From assembly GCF_014655595.1 (NCBI RefSeq), contig NZ_BNBL01000003.1, positions 193,877 through 257,876 of the forward strand: DNA of 64,000 bases. The letters run 5' to 3'. The DNA comes from Streptomyces griseocarneus. GTDB lineage: Bacteria; Actinomycetota; Actinomycetes; Streptomycetales; Streptomycetaceae. Numbering within the stretch: the first letter of the stretch is position 1; each line of letters opens with the position of its first letter. Positions 32,850-42,276 of the stretch are shown one piece after another. A model generated the notes under the pieces. The model did no database searches, was not told where the DNA came from, and was given only the letters and a program-made list of their open reading frames with translations. A program made the translations under genes and the position numbers.

Positions 32850-32924
32850 GTCTGGTGGACCCCTCTCGGCCGGATGCCGCCGGCCCAACGCCCTCCGCCG
32901 CGAGGGCGGAGGTTCACATCACTG

Positions 32925-32955
32925 GTGCGAGTGGTGCGATTTGTGCGGTGGTGCG
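32925..32955 (-). repeat. Phased GCAC array upstream of the peptide importer
   Basis: GTGCG occurs at 32925, 32934, 32943 and 32951 on the plus strand, so on the coding strand of the importer there are four CGCAC units spaced 9, 9 and 8 bp. It lies 76-106 nt upstream of the OppC start. Compare the arrays at 35912 and 63344. Confidence 0.7.
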
Positions 32956-32960
32956 GGGAA

Positions 32961-33023
32961 GTTCACGCGGAGCAGGTCGACGTTTCCGTGGAGCGGGTCG
33001 TCGTTCACACGGAGCAGGTCGTA
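32961..33023. repeat. Three tandem 21-bp repeats in the importer/SseB spacer
   Basis: Units at 32961-32981, 32982-33002 and 33003-33023 follow GTTCACRCGGAGCAGGTCGWM, the middle one more diverged (GTTTCCGTGGAGCGGGTCGTC). They adjoin the GCAC array. Read on the minus strand they would encode DLLRVN-type heptads, but no start or ribosome site supports a gene. The remainder of 32850-33162 shows nothing else. Confidence 0.8.
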
Positions 33024-33162
33024 CGGCAGAGCCTTCGGCCCTTGTTGGCGGGAGTCTTCAATGTGGCGCCGATCACCCGCCAGACGTCGTCGGCAATGGA
33101 TGCGCAACCGTGATGTGCGTAGGAAGGTTCCGTTATACGGACAGCGGTGGACCGGCAGCGGG

Positions 33163-33951
33163 TCAGTACGCGCCGGCCTGCCAGCCCTGCTGCGGCGGAT
33201 AGCCGTAGCCCGTCGTCGGCGCGGGGGCGCCGCCGTAGGCGTCGCGGTCGAAGAAGGGGCGGGCGTTGGCGCGCATCCACATGGCGACCGGGTCGTACTC
33301 GTCGGCCATCGACACCGTCGACACCGGCAGCCCCTCCGGGACCACCCCGATCGACTGCTGCATCATCAGCCGCACCGACTCCACGGCCGCCGGGGAGGTG
33401 TCGTACAGGTCGAGGCCGATCGCCAGGTACGGCGAGCCCAGCGCGGGCTGCACCCAGGCGCGGCGCAGCGCCCGGACCACGGGGGTGCGGTGGGCGTTCT
33501 GCCCGAGCAGGGCGTAGAACTGCGGAATGTCCACGGCCGGTTCGCTCAGCCGCAGGGGGCCGGCGGGCAGCCGGTCCAGGCCCGCCGTGATCCGGCGCAG
33601 GTCGAGCCAGGGGATGCCGACGCCGCCGCCGGGCGCGTGCGGGTTGAGCCACAGGCCCCAGCGGTCGGGGTAGAGGGAGGCGGCGACGTCCCGGCCCGTG
33701 ACGACCTCGTGGGCACGGTTCCAGCCGCTGGCGGCGAGCTCCTGGGCGGACGTCACACAGGGCGCGTAACCCAGCCCGTCGACCTGCATGTTGCCGTACT
33801 GCGCCTCGGGCGAACCGGCCTGCCCGTGCCACAGCAGCATCCACACCCGGCCCTCGGCGAGAGCGCGCAGCAGCGCCTCGTAGGTGTCGTACCGGCCGGG
33901 CGCCACCTGGCGCAGCACCTGCTCCACGCCGCTCTCCGCGCCCGCGCTCAC
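33163..33951 (-). CDS. SseB-family protein (enhanced serine sensitivity)
   Basis: A 262-residue protein of the SseB family. It shows an N-terminal SseB domain (YEALLRALAEGRVWMLLWHG, VTSAQELAASGWNRAHEV) and a C-terminal SseB_C-type domain (PYLAIGLDLYDTSPAAVESV). It ends in a Tyr/Gly/Pro-rich tail (GYGYPPQQGWQAGAY). It is named from E. coli SseB, whose overexpression sensitises cells to serine; the molecular role is unknown. A second SseB-family gene follows upstream at 34059, and serine/glycine genes lie 2 kb away. The GTG start is at 33951. Confidence 0.82.
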   Translation of the reverse strand: MSAGAESGVEQVLRQVAPGRYDTYEALLRALAEGRVWMLLWHGQAGSPEAQYGNMQVDGLGYAPCVTSAQELAASGWNRAHEVVTGRDVAASLYPDRWGLWLNPHAPGGGVGIPWLDLRRITAGLDRLPAGPLRLSEPAVDIPQFYALLGQNAHRTPVVRALRRAWVQPALGSPYLAIGLDLYDTSPAAVESVRLMMQQSIGVVPEGLPVSTVSMADEYDPVAMWMRANARPFFDRDAYGGAPAPTTGYGYPPQQGWQAGAY

Positions 33952-34058
33952 CTGAGTCCGCCTTCTCTCTCGGCCGCCTTACGGGTGCCCTCACCCCGTA
34001 CGGTCATCCAACCAGCTTACGAGGCCCGGGCCGCGGGCAAGAGAGCTGTCCGCGCTGT

Positions 34059-34820
34059 TCACAGGTCACGGTCGTAGAACGGACGCAGCCGGTCGCGCAT
34101 CCAGTCGGCCACCGGGTCCCGTGCGACATCGAGGAACACCAGTTGAACGGGCCAGGGCACGGGGGCCTTGCCCAGCGCCCGGCCGAGGGCCTCCAGGGTG
34201 ACGGTCCGGCCCTCCGGGTCGGGCAGCTCCAGCTCGACGCCCACGAACAGCGCGGGGTCCGCGCCCTCGACGCTCGCCAGCGCGCGGCGGGCCGTGCGCA
34301 CGACCTGGCGCTGCTCGGCGAACTCCAGCCCGGCGGCCGCCAGGAAGGCGGTCGGCTCGTCCTGCCAGTCGGGCTCGAAGAGGCGCACCCGGCCGCCGGT
34401 CGGCTCGCCCTCGAGGAGGATGCGCCCGGTCCGGCACAGCTCGGCGACGGCGGGCGGCGGGAGCGGCGCCCCGACCGTGCCCTCGGGGTTGAGGACGATG
34501 CCCACCTGCGGGGGCAGGCCGCGGGCGAACTCGACGGCGGGGGCCACGGCGAAGGACACGTGCTCGCCCATCACGCGCAGGAACTCCGCGTGCGAGCTGA
34601 ACACCGGCACGTAGGCGGCGCCGCCCAGCTCGAGCGTGGGCAGGTCGAGGCCGTCGCTGTCCGGCCCGCCGCCGGCCGGCAGCGGTATCCACACGCTGCT
34701 GCGCCCGAGCACCTCGACGATGCGCTCGCCGGCCCCGGCCGCGCCGCCCAGCGAGGCGGCCAGCACCTCTTCGAGTTCGTTGCCGGGCCAGACGGGGGTT
34801 GAGGTTTCCTCGACGCTCAT
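34059..34820 (-). CDS. SseB-family protein (second copy)
   Basis: A 253-residue relative of the neighbouring SseB protein. It has the N-terminal SseB domain (VPVFSSHAEFLRVMGEH, VGIVLNPEG) and the C-terminal domain (ALFVGVELELPDPEGRT, WPVQLVFLDVARDPVADW). It ends RLRPFYDRDL, which matches the RPFFDRDA segment of the other copy, so the two are diverged tandem paralogues. The GTG/ATG start at 34820 is preceded by a purine-rich stretch. Function unknown; see the finding on its location beside the serine and glycine genes. Confidence 0.83.
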   Translation of the reverse strand: MSVEETSTPVWPGNELEEVLAASLGGAAGAGERIVEVLGRSSVWIPLPAGGGPDSDGLDLPTLELGGAAYVPVFSSHAEFLRVMGEHVSFAVAPAVEFARGLPPQVGIVLNPEGTVGAPLPPPAVAELCRTGRILLEGEPTGGRVRLFEPDWQDEPTAFLAAAGLEFAEQRQVVRTARRALASVEGADPALFVGVELELPDPEGRTVTLEALGRALGKAPVPWPVQLVFLDVARDPVADWMRDRLRPFYDRDL

Positions 34821-35018
34821 GCCCCCGAACCCTAGCGGCTGCGCCTGGGCCCGGTGGGTGCAGGGTGCGGTGCGGGGTGCGGGGCCGGGGCGGGACGGCG
34901 GGCCCTTCTGGGGCTGGATTATTTACGGCCCCCGTCAACCGTCGAGCGAGCCCCGCCCGCAGCCGCAAATAACCCCGACGCCCCTCCCAGGGCCCGCCGT
35001 CCCACCCCGGCCCCTCCC

Positions 35019-35096
35019 GCCGGTTTGTGGGCAATCGTTCCGCAGGGCTGGGGGCACCTCCCAGCGGTAGCTGGGGGAGGGTGGGCACAAACCGGC
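35019..35096. repeat. Palindromic interspersed element (about 78 bp)
   Basis: Outer arms GCCGGTTTGTG (35019-35029) and CACAAACCGGC (35086-35096) are perfect inverted repeats. An inner palindrome has CCCAGC-GGTA-GCTGGG. The inner 33 nt (35049-35081) recur in inverted orientation at 59453-59485 with 31 of 33 identical. It occupies the right part of the 34821-35127 spacer; the left part holds a GC-rich stretch without a gene. Confidence 0.85.
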
Positions 35097-35127
35097 CCAC
35101 CGGGCCGCAGCCGAACGGTGCCCCCCG

Positions 35128-35781
35128 CTAGCCGAAGCCGATGACCCGCAAGGCGTCCGCCGCCTGGCGGTCCAGCACGGTCACCGACGCCGCACCTGCC
35201 GGCAGCCGGCCGGCCATCGTGGCCTCGGTCAGCCGTGCCATCGCGCGGCGATGCCGCGCAAAGGCGTACGCCGACACACCCCGCCCCCGCGCCGCCTGCC
35301 CTGCCAGCGCCGTCGCCGGGTCGACGGCGAGCAGCACGACGTGCACCGCCCCGCCGCGCCGCCGGGCCTCCCGCGCCAGCCAGCGGCGCACCACGCTGCG
35401 CTGGCCGCAGTCGTGGACCACGACGCTCACGTCCGAGCGCAGTGCCCGCCGCAGGGATGCGTAATGGACAAGTCGCGCGAAAGGCCGGTATGCCGCATAC
35501 GGCACACCGGCCGGCATGCGCCGCTCCAGCCGTTCTCTCGCGTCCTGGGAGTCCACCCGCCGCACCGGCGTGCCCCGGCCGTCCGCCGGCGGCACCACCC
35601 GTCGCATCAGCGTGGACTTGCCGCTGCCGGGCAGCCCGGAGACCACGAGCAGGTCGCCGAGCGGATAGCGCAGTTCCGAGGCCGGGCGGCCGCGCAGGTC
35701 GAGCACCCCCGCCGGGCGCACCGCCGGCGCCCCGGGCGCCTTCTTTCCGGCAGTCGCCTGCACGTCCGTACGCGTACGCAC
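35128..35781 (-). CDS. P-loop ATPase/kinase-like protein
   Basis: A 217-residue cytoplasmic protein with Walker A GLPGSGKST near residue 50. A strand and charged segment resemble a Walker B/lid region (DVSVVVHDCGQRS), and a basic RHRRAMARL helix follows. This looks like the AAA_33/zeta-toxin-like or nucleotide-kinase fold, in which a small substrate is phosphorylated. No antitoxin-like neighbour is present, so I do not call it a toxin. A GTG start has GGGAGGGAAGG upstream. It is divergent from the glycine riboswitch leader, about 200 nt away. Confidence 0.75.
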   Translation of the reverse strand: MRTRTDVQATAGKKAPGAPAVRPAGVLDLRGRPASELRYPLGDLLVVSGLPGSGKSTLMRRVVPPADGRGTPVRRVDSQDARERLERRMPAGVPYAAYRPFARLVHYASLRRALRSDVSVVVHDCGQRSVVRRWLAREARRRGGAVHVVLLAVDPATALAGQAARGRGVSAYAFARHRRAMARLTEATMAGRLPAGAASVTVLDRQAADALRVIGFG

Positions 35782-35911
35782 TGTGATCGCCTTCCCTCCC
35801 CCGTCCGTTCACTGCCCCCTACCCACGGAACGTAAAGAAAAGGTAATCCAATTCATGGGACCGGGGGCAGTCCCTCGTACGCCCTTACGTGCAATGATGT
35901 GCGCGCCAGCA

Positions 35912-35945
35912 GCACCCCACGCACCACCCCGCACGATCCTGCACG
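35912..35945 (+). repeat. Phased GCAC array upstream of the glycine riboswitch
   Basis: GCAC at 35912, 35921, 35931 and 35941 (spacing 9, 10, 10), then GCAT at 35951. The last unit is part of the palindrome TGCACG-CC-CGTGCA (35940-35953). It lies just upstream of the riboswitch, in the expected promoter region. Confidence 0.55.
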
Positions 35946-35989
35946 CCCGTGCATGATCGCGCGCAACCAACTGCATACCGGCCGCTCGA

Positions 35990-36212
35990 ATCCGCGCGGG
36001 AGAGTCCCAGGCAGCACACACCGTGTGCGCTGGGCGCCGAAGGAGCAAGTTCCTCCCTTGAATCTCTCAGGCCCCGTACCGCGCGGGTGAGGCAGATCTG
36101 AAAAGCGGGCCCCGCCGCGTGCGGTGGTGGTCCCACCCAAGGTGCAAGCCGAGAACGCCCCTCATGGAGCTCTCGGTGAACCTCTCAGGTTCCGATGACA
36201 GATGGGGAGGCC
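35990..36212 (+). promoter_or_regulatory. Tandem glycine riboswitch (gcvT motif, two aptamers)
   Basis: The leader of gcvT carries both aptamers of a glycine riboswitch. Aptamer 1 (about 35995-36102) has GCGGGAGAGT, GCCGAAGGAGCAA, GAATCTCTCAGG and GGCAGATCTGA. Aptamer 2 (about 36103-36212) has CCACCCAAGGTGCAA, ACCTCTCAGG and CCGATGACAGATGGGGA. The motifs CCGAAGG, CTCTCAGG and ACAGA are the family hallmarks and occur in the right order. Glycine binding should turn on the cleavage-system genes downstream. The gcvT start is about 47 nt after the second aptamer. No classical terminator is obvious, so translational control is possible. Confidence 0.93.
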
Positions 36213-36258
36213 GCCTTTCGAGGTATTCCTCCGCGACTGACTGCCCGGGAGCCTGACC

Positions 36259-37374
36259 ATGACGAACGCCCCCCGCCATACCGCCCTCGACGCGCTGCAC
36301 CGCGCCCTCGGCGCGACCATGACCGACTTCGCGGGCTGGGACATGCCCCTGCGCTACGGCAGCGAGCGGGACGAGCACGTCGCCGTCCGCACCCGCGCCG
36401 GGCTCTTCGACCTGTCCCACATGGGCGAGATCACCCTCACGGGTCCGCAGGCCGGCCAGGCCCTCGACTACGCCCTCGTCGGCAACCTCTCCGCGCTCGC
36501 CGTCGGCCGCGCCCGCTACACCATGATCTGCGACGCCGAGGGCGGCATCCTGGACGACCTGATCGTCTACCGCCTGGCGGACGAGGAATTCATGGTCGTC
36601 GCCAACGCCTCCAACGCCCAGGTGGTGCTGGACGCGGTCACCGAGCGCGCCGCCGGCTTCGACACCGTCGTGCGGGACGACCGCGACGCCTACGCGCTGA
36701 TCGCCGTCCAGGGCCCGGCCTCCCCCGGCATCCTGAAGTCCGTCACCGACGCCGACCTGGACGGGCTGAAGTACTACGCGGGCCTGCCGGGCACCGTCGC
36801 GGGCGTGCCCGCGCTGATCGCCCGTACCGGCTACACCGGCGAGGACGGCTTCGAGCTGTTCGTCGCGCCGGGCGACGCCGAGAAGCTGTGGCAGGCCCTG
36901 ACGGAGGCGGGCGCGGACGCGGGTCTGGTGCCCTGCGGCCTCTCCTGCCGCGACACGCTGCGCCTGGAGGCCGGCATGCCGCTGTACGGGCACGAGCTGA
37001 CCACCGCCACCACCCCGTTCGACGCGGGGCTGGGCCGGGTCGTGAAGTTCGACAAGGACGGTGACTTCGTGGGCCGTGCGGCGCTCGAGGCCGCCGCCGA
37101 GCGGGCCGAGAGCGCCCCGCCGCGCAAGCTGGTCGGCCTGATCGCCACCGGTCGCCGGGTGCCGCGCGCCGGCTTCTCCGTCGTCGCGGGCGGCGAGGTC
37201 GTGGGCGAGGTCACCTCGGGCGCCCCCTCCCCCACCCTCGGCAAGCCGATCGCGATCGCCTACGTGGACGCGGCGCACGCGGCGCCGGGTACGGAAGGGG
37301 TGGCCGTGGACATTCGCGGCAGCCACGAGCCGTACGAGGTCGTCGCCCTGCCCTTCTACAAGCGGGCCCGCTGA
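36259..37374 (+). CDS. gcvT: Aminomethyltransferase (glycine cleavage T protein)
   Basis: A 371-residue folate-dependent enzyme that moves the aminomethyl carbon from the lipoyl group of GcvH to tetrahydrofolate, releasing ammonia. The signatures are [22 protein letters not shown] and the catalytic Asp in [16 protein letters not shown]. The glycine-rich segment [11 protein letters not shown] and the C-terminal barrel are complete. It is the first gene of a gcvT-gcvH-glyA cluster under the riboswitch. The P and L proteins are not in the window and must be elsewhere. Confidence 0.97.
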   Translation: MTNAPRHTALDALHRALGATMTDFAGWDMPLRYGSERDEHVAVRTRAGLFDLSHMGEITLTGPQAGQALDYALVGNLSALAVGRARYTMICDAEGGILDDLIVYRLADEEFMVVANASNAQVVLDAVTERAAGFDTVVRDDRDAYALIAVQGPASPGILKSVTDADLDGLKYYAGLPGTVAGVPALIARTGYTGEDGFELFVAPGDAEKLWQALTEAGADAGLVPCGLSCRDTLRLEAGMPLYGHELTTATTPFDAGLGRVVKFDKDGDFVGRAALEAAAERAESAPPRKLVGLIATGRRVPRAGFSVVAGGEVVGEVTSGAPSPTLGKPIAIAYVDAAHAAPGTEGVAVDIRGSHEPYEVVALPFYKRAR

Positions 37375-37441
37375 ACCCCCCTCATCTCATCTGTCAAGAC
37401 CCCTTGCACAAGCACTCTCGCGCGTACAGGAGAATCTAGCC

Positions 37442-37819
37442 ATGAGCAACCCCCAGCAGCTGCGCTACACCAAGGAGCACGAGTGGCTGTCGGCCGCCGA
37501 CGAGAACGGTGTGGCGACGATCGGCATCACCGAGTTCGCGGCCAACGCCCTCGGCGACGTGGTCTACGCCCAGCTCCCGGCCGTCGGTGACACGGTCGCC
37601 GCGGGCGAGACCTGTGGTGAGCTGGAGTCGACCAAGTCGGTCAGCGACCTCTACGCCCCGGTGACCGGCGAGGTCGTCGAGGCCAACCAGGACGTCGCGG
37701 ACGACCCCTCGCTGGTGAATTCCGCCCCCTTCGAGGGCGGCTGGCTGTTCAAGGTGAAGATCACGGACGAGCCGGAGGACCTGATGTCCGCCGACGAGTA
37801 CACCGCCTTCGCCGGCTGA
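37442..37819 (+). CDS. gcvH: Glycine cleavage system H protein
   Basis: A 125-residue lipoyl carrier that shuttles the aminomethyl group between the P, T and L proteins. The lipoylation site is the Lys in [14 protein letters not shown] (about residue 63), preceded by the [14 protein letters not shown] hairpin. The ATG has ACAGGAGAATC upstream. It lies 67 nt after gcvT and 42 nt before glyA. Confidence 0.97.
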   Translation: MSNPQQLRYTKEHEWLSAADENGVATIGITEFAANALGDVVYAQLPAVGDTVAAGETCGELESTKSVSDLYAPVTGEVVEANQDVADDPSLVNSAPFEGGWLFKVKITDEPEDLMSADEYTAFAG

Positions 37820-37861
37820 CCCCGCCCGCTTCCCTCCCGTCAGGAAGTCCAGGAAGAACTC

Positions 37862-39124
37862 ATGACGCTTCTGAACAGCTCCCTCCATGAGCTCGACCCC
37901 GACGTCGCCGCCGCAGTCGACGCCGAACTCCACCGCCAGCAGTCCACCCTCGAGATGATCGCCTCGGAGAACTTCGCTCCGGTCGCGGTCATGGAGGCCC
38001 AGGGCTCGGTCCTCACCAACAAGTACGCCGAGGGCTACCCGGGCCGCCGCTACTACGGCGGCTGCGAGCACGTCGACGTCGTCGAGCAGATCGCGATCGA
38101 CCGCATCAAGGCGCTCTTCGGCGCCGAGCACGCCAACGTGCAGCCGCACTCCGGCGCGCAGGCCAACGCCGCCGCCATGTTCGCCCTGCTCAACCCCGGC
38201 GACACCATCCTGGGTCTGAACCTCGCCCACGGCGGGCACCTGACCCACGGCATGAAGATCAACTTCTCCGGCAAGCTCTACAACGTGGTCGCGTACCACG
38301 TCGACGAGGCGACCAACCTGGTCGACATGGACGAGGTCGAGCGCCTCGCCAAGGAGCACCGCCCGAAGCTGATCGTCGCCGGCTGGTCCGCCTACCCGCG
38401 CCAGCTGGACTTCGCGGCCTTCCGCCGGATCGCCGACGAGGTCGGGGCGTACCTGATGGTCGACATGGCCCACTTCGCGGGCCTGGTCGCCGCGGGCCTG
38501 CACCCCAACCCGGTGCCGCACGCCCACGTCGTCACCACGACCACCCACAAGACCCTGGGCGGCCCCCGCGGCGGTGTGATCCTCTCCACGGCCGAGCTGG
38601 CCAAGAAGATCAATTCCGCGGTCTTCCCCGGTCAGCAGGGTGGCCCGCTCGAGCACGTGATCGCGGCGAAGGCCGTGTCCTTCAAGGTCGCGGCGAGCGA
38701 GGAGTTCAAGGAGCGCCAGCAGCGTACGCTGGAGGGCGCGAAGATCCTGGCCGAGCGCCTGGTGCGGGACGACGTCGCCGAGGTGGGCGTCTCCGTCCTG
38801 TCCGGCGGCACGGACGTGCACCTGGTCCTGGTGGACCTGCGCAACTCCGAGCTGGACGGCCAGCAGGCCGAGGACCGCCTCCACGAGGTGGGCATCACGG
38901 TCAACCGCAACGCCATCCCGAACGACCCGCGCCCCCCGATGGTCACCTCGGGCCTGCGGATCGGCACCCCGGCGCTGGCCACGCGCGGCTTCCAGGCGGA
39001 GGACTTCCGTGAGGTCGCCGACATCATCGCCGAGGCCCTGAAGCCGGGCTTCGACGCCGAGGCCCTGCGGAACCGCGTCACCGCCCTGGCGGCGAAGCAC
39101 CCGCTGTACCCCGGGCTGAAGTAG
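37862..39124 (+). CDS. glyA: Serine hydroxymethyltransferase
   Basis: A 420-residue PLP enzyme that interconverts serine and glycine with tetrahydrofolate. The PLP lysine is in [14 protein letters not shown] (about 228), and the signatures are [18 protein letters not shown] and [12 protein letters not shown]. It shares the transcript with gcvT and gcvH and is followed by a very strong hairpin. Together with the cleavage system it converts two glycines to one serine, or supplies one-carbon units from glycine. Confidence 0.97.
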   Translation: MTLLNSSLHELDPDVAAAVDAELHRQQSTLEMIASENFAPVAVMEAQGSVLTNKYAEGYPGRRYYGGCEHVDVVEQIAIDRIKALFGAEHANVQPHSGAQANAAAMFALLNPGDTILGLNLAHGGHLTHGMKINFSGKLYNVVAYHVDEATNLVDMDEVERLAKEHRPKLIVAGWSAYPRQLDFAAFRRIADEVGAYLMVDMAHFAGLVAAGLHPNPVPHAHVVTTTTHKTLGGPRGGVILSTAELAKKINSAVFPGQQGGPLEHVIAAKAVSFKVAASEEFKERQQRTLEGAKILAERLVRDDVAEVGVSVLSGGTDVHLVLVDLRNSELDGQQAEDRLHEVGITVNRNAIPNDPRPPMVTSGLRIGTPALATRGFQAEDFREVADIIAEALKPGFDAEALRNRVTALAAKHPLYPGLK

Positions 39125-39152
39125 GACCGACGCACGGGATTCACCGGTCGGT

Positions 39153-39194
39153 GCGGGGCACTGGGCACGCTGCGAAGCGTGTCCGGTGCCCCGC
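39153..39194 (+). terminator. Strong terminator after glyA
   Basis: A hairpin with nearly continuous pairing of about 19 bp (GCGGGGCAC...GTGCCCCGC, then GG/CC and GCACGCT/AGCGTGT around a GCGA loop), starting 28 nt after the glyA stop. It separates the riboswitch operon from sdaA. Confidence 0.8.
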
Positions 39195-39320
39195 GTCACG
39201 ACCGGGACCCGTCGCCTCGTGCCCCGGGTTCCGACGTGTGAGAACGCCCACCACGGCGAGCGGCCGGCATCGCGCACACTGAGAGGTGGGCGCGGTGCCC
39301 CGCACCACGTCACGCACGAC

Positions 39321-39353
39321 CTGTACCACCCCCTGTACCACCCCGTACCACCG
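39321..39353 (+). repeat. 12-bp tandem repeat in the sdaA leader
   Basis: CTGTACCACCCC at 39321-39332 and 39333-39344, followed by the partial copy GTACCACC. It ends just upstream of the AGAGGAG ribosome site of sdaA, so it would be in the mRNA leader or promoter-proximal region. Confidence 0.7.
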
Positions 39354-39372
39354 ACCCAGAGGAGCTGCCACC

Positions 39373-40755
<1,383 letters not shown>

Positions 40756-40778
40756 TCCGCTGAGCGGTGTGCGCGCAA

Positions 40779-40812
40779 CGCCGGGCGGGCCGGGATCACG
40801 GCCCGCCCGGCG
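40779..40812 (+). terminator. Perfect 13-bp terminator after sdaA
   Basis: Arms CGCCGGGCGGGCC / GGCCCGCCCGGCG with an 8-nt loop, beginning 24 nt past the sdaA stop. Confidence 0.8.
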
Positions 40813-40877
40813 TCGTCGTACCGCCGCGCGTCGGCGCGACCGTACCGTTGTCAGTGGTGGCCCGTAGGCTCACGGGC

Positions 40878-41186
40878 ATGAGTTACGCAAACCTGCGCGA
40901 ACTCCAGAGCGCGCTCACCACCGCCTCGGACATCGCCTTCTCCCTCGACGCCGCACCCGCCCCCCATGAGGCCGATCAACTCGTGGACGCGCTGCGGCGG
41001 GCGCTGACGGCGGCCGGCGCGCTGCGGGCGGGGTCGGGGGCCACGGGCTGCGCGGAGCACCCCAGGGGCCCGGTGGACCCGCTGTACGGGGACGACAAGG
41101 ACCCGCTGCCGTCCGGCTGGGGGCGGTGTCTGCTGTGCAACGACCGCCGGCGCCGGGCCGGCGCGCAGCGTCGGGGCTGGCGCTGA
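40878..41186 (+). CDS. Small hypothetical protein
   Basis: A 102-residue protein beginning MSYANLRELQSALTTASDI. The N-terminal half is helical (LVDALRRALTAAG), the C-terminal half is basic. Cys and His are clustered (TGCAEHP, then RCLLCNDRRRR), which could be a degenerate metal site. I recognise no family. Third codon positions and a start in an upstream purine-rich context (CTCACGGGC) support a gene, but only moderately. It is convergent with the EF-hand gene. Confidence 0.55.
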   Translation: MSYANLRELQSALTTASDIAFSLDAAPAPHEADQLVDALRRALTAAGALRAGSGATGCAEHPRGPVDPLYGDDKDPLPSGWGRCLLCNDRRRRAGAQRRGWR

Positions 41187-41216
41187 CCCGGGGCCCCCGG
41201 GCGTAACACGTCCGGA

Positions 41217-41429
41217 TCAGCGGTCCAGGGAGGCCCAGAACTCGTCGAAGGACAGGACGCCGTCGCCGTTGCCGTCCTTCTTGTTGATGATGGCCTGGGC
41301 CACGGTCTCGGTGACGTTGTGGTCGCCGAGCTGAGCCATGACGCTCTTGTACTCGGCGGCGGTGATGAATCCGTCGCCGTCGACGTCAAATCGGTTGAAA
41401 GCGGTGCGTGCTGCCTCGATGTCAGCCAT
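41217..41429 (-). CDS. EF-hand calcium-binding protein (internal start, CabB/CabC-like)
   Basis: The 70-residue tail of the fused frame, with its own strong ribosome site AAGGGGAGG 5 nt before the ATG at 41429. The protein (MADIEAARTAFNRFDVDGDG...) is the size and shape of the small Streptomyces calcium-binding proteins, with two EF-hand loops and no membrane segment. I recall that CabC of S. coelicolor affects aerial growth and spore germination. It is probably made as a free protein from this start as well as, or instead of, the fusion. Confidence 0.75.
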   Translation of the reverse strand: MADIEAARTAFNRFDVDGDGFITAAEYKSVMAQLGDHNVTETVAQAIINKKDGNGDGVLSFDEFWASLDR

Positions 41430-41960
41430 GTGGGCCTCCCCTTGAGTGCTGGTGGGACCGGCACAGATTAGCTCCCGGGTCACCAGCTCCAGATAACGGT
41501 CCCAGTCCCAGTGCGGACCGGGGTCGGTGTGGGTGGCCCCGGGCACCTCGCTGTGGCCGATGATGCGGTCCCGGGTGACGGGGATGCGGTAGCGGTGGCA
41601 GACGGCGGCGGCCAGGCGCGCGGAGGCGCGGTAGAGGGCGTCGGTGAAGTATTCGGGCCGGTCGGTCCAGCCCTCGTGCTCGATGCCGATGCTGCGGGTG
41701 TTGTAGTCCCAGTTGCCCGCGTGCCAGGCGATGTCCTTCTCGCGGACGAATTGTGCGACGCGGCCGTCGGCGGAGCCCACCAGGTAGTGGGCCGACACCT
41801 TCGCCCGGGGGTCCTGGAAGATCCGCCGGGTGTCCGCGAAGGTCTCCTCGGTCACGTGCACGACGACGAAGTCGACGGGGTGGGCGCCGGGACGGTCGGA
41901 GACCGTGTGGTTGGCGCCGTCCGCCGGGAGCCAGCGGGTGGGGGGATACCTGCGCTCCAT
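41217..41960 (-). CDS. N-acetylmuramoyl-L-alanine amidase fused in frame to an EF-hand domain
   Basis: A 247-residue continuous frame. Residues about 25-165 form an amidase_2 (PGRP/AmpD) domain: VVVHVTEETFADTRRIF, VSAHYLVGSADGRVAQF, ARSIGIEHEGW-like TRSIGIEHEGW, and the zinc ligands in VHV, IGHSEVPG and HTDPGPHW. It then runs without a stop through a 17-residue linker into a 70-residue EF-hand protein with two loops, DVDGDGFITAAEY and DGNGDGVLSFDEF. The linker has poor third-position GC and a CTA codon, and a TAA lies in the +1 frame at 41470, so it looks like a former intergenic spacer. The first hydrophobic signal is missing, so the amidase is not obviously exported. The ATG at 41960 has GGGAGG upstream. 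Confidence 0.75.
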   Translation of the reverse strand: MERRYPPTRWLPADGANHTVSDRPGAHPVDFVVVHVTEETFADTRRIFQDPRAKVSAHYLVGSADGRVAQFVREKDIAWHAGNWDYNTRSIGIEHEGWTDRPEYFTDALYRASARLAAAVCHRYRIPVTRDRIIGHSEVPGATHTDPGPHWDWDRYLELVTRELICAGPTSTQGEAHMADIEAARTAFNRFDVDGDGFITAAEYKSVMAQLGDHNVTETVAQAIINKKDGNGDGVLSFDEFWASLDR

Positions 41961-42175
41961 GGGGGCCTCCCGTATCCAAACGTTTACATAAAGATAAGAG
42001 ATACCGCTGGTTTATACATGGATTTCAAGGTCGGTGGCGCAGGTCACCTTGGATTAATGGCCTCTCGCTTTGGCTCTTGAACACACCGCATGTCATAGTC
42101 GAGCCAGCGACCCCCATTGACCCGGGCCAGGTCGTCATCTCGCCGCGGAACACACCCCATTTCTCCGCGGCCAGC
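41961..42175. other. Relatively AT-rich spacer, probable promoter region of the amidase
   Basis: No gene seen. The first 60 nt next to the amidase start are unusually AT-rich (CAAACGTTTACATAAAG...), offering several -10-like TATNNT sequences on the minus strand. A reading frame MDFKVGGAGHLGLMASRFGS on the plus strand is too short and has no ribosome site. Confidence 0.5.
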
Positions 42176-42223
42176 CGAAGAGACCCCTGCTCCGCCGCAT
42201 GACGGCCGATGAGGGTCTCTTCG
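42176..42223 (-). terminator. Inverted repeat after the ATP-binding protein gene
   Basis: Perfect 11-bp arms CGAAGAGACCC / GGGTCTCTTCG around a 26-nt loop, 54 nt after the stop of the ATP-binding protein gene. Confidence 0.5.
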
Positions 42224-42276
42224 TTTCCGGGATCTCTTCGGCTCCGGGGCCGGATCGTTCTCCGGGCCGGCTCGCG

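Noticed and set aside
32919..33107. Minus-strand open frame encoding DLLRVN repeats
   Set aside because: No ribosome site or conserved features; the repetition follows from the 21-bp DNA repeats in the importer spacer.
35128..35781. Zeta-toxin reading of the P-loop protein
   Set aside because: The fold resemblance is only general and there is no antitoxin gene next to it.
41187..41203. GC palindrome CCCGGGG/CCCCGGG between convergent genes
   Set aside because: Only one base is left for a loop; as a hairpin it is weak, so I do not call a terminator.
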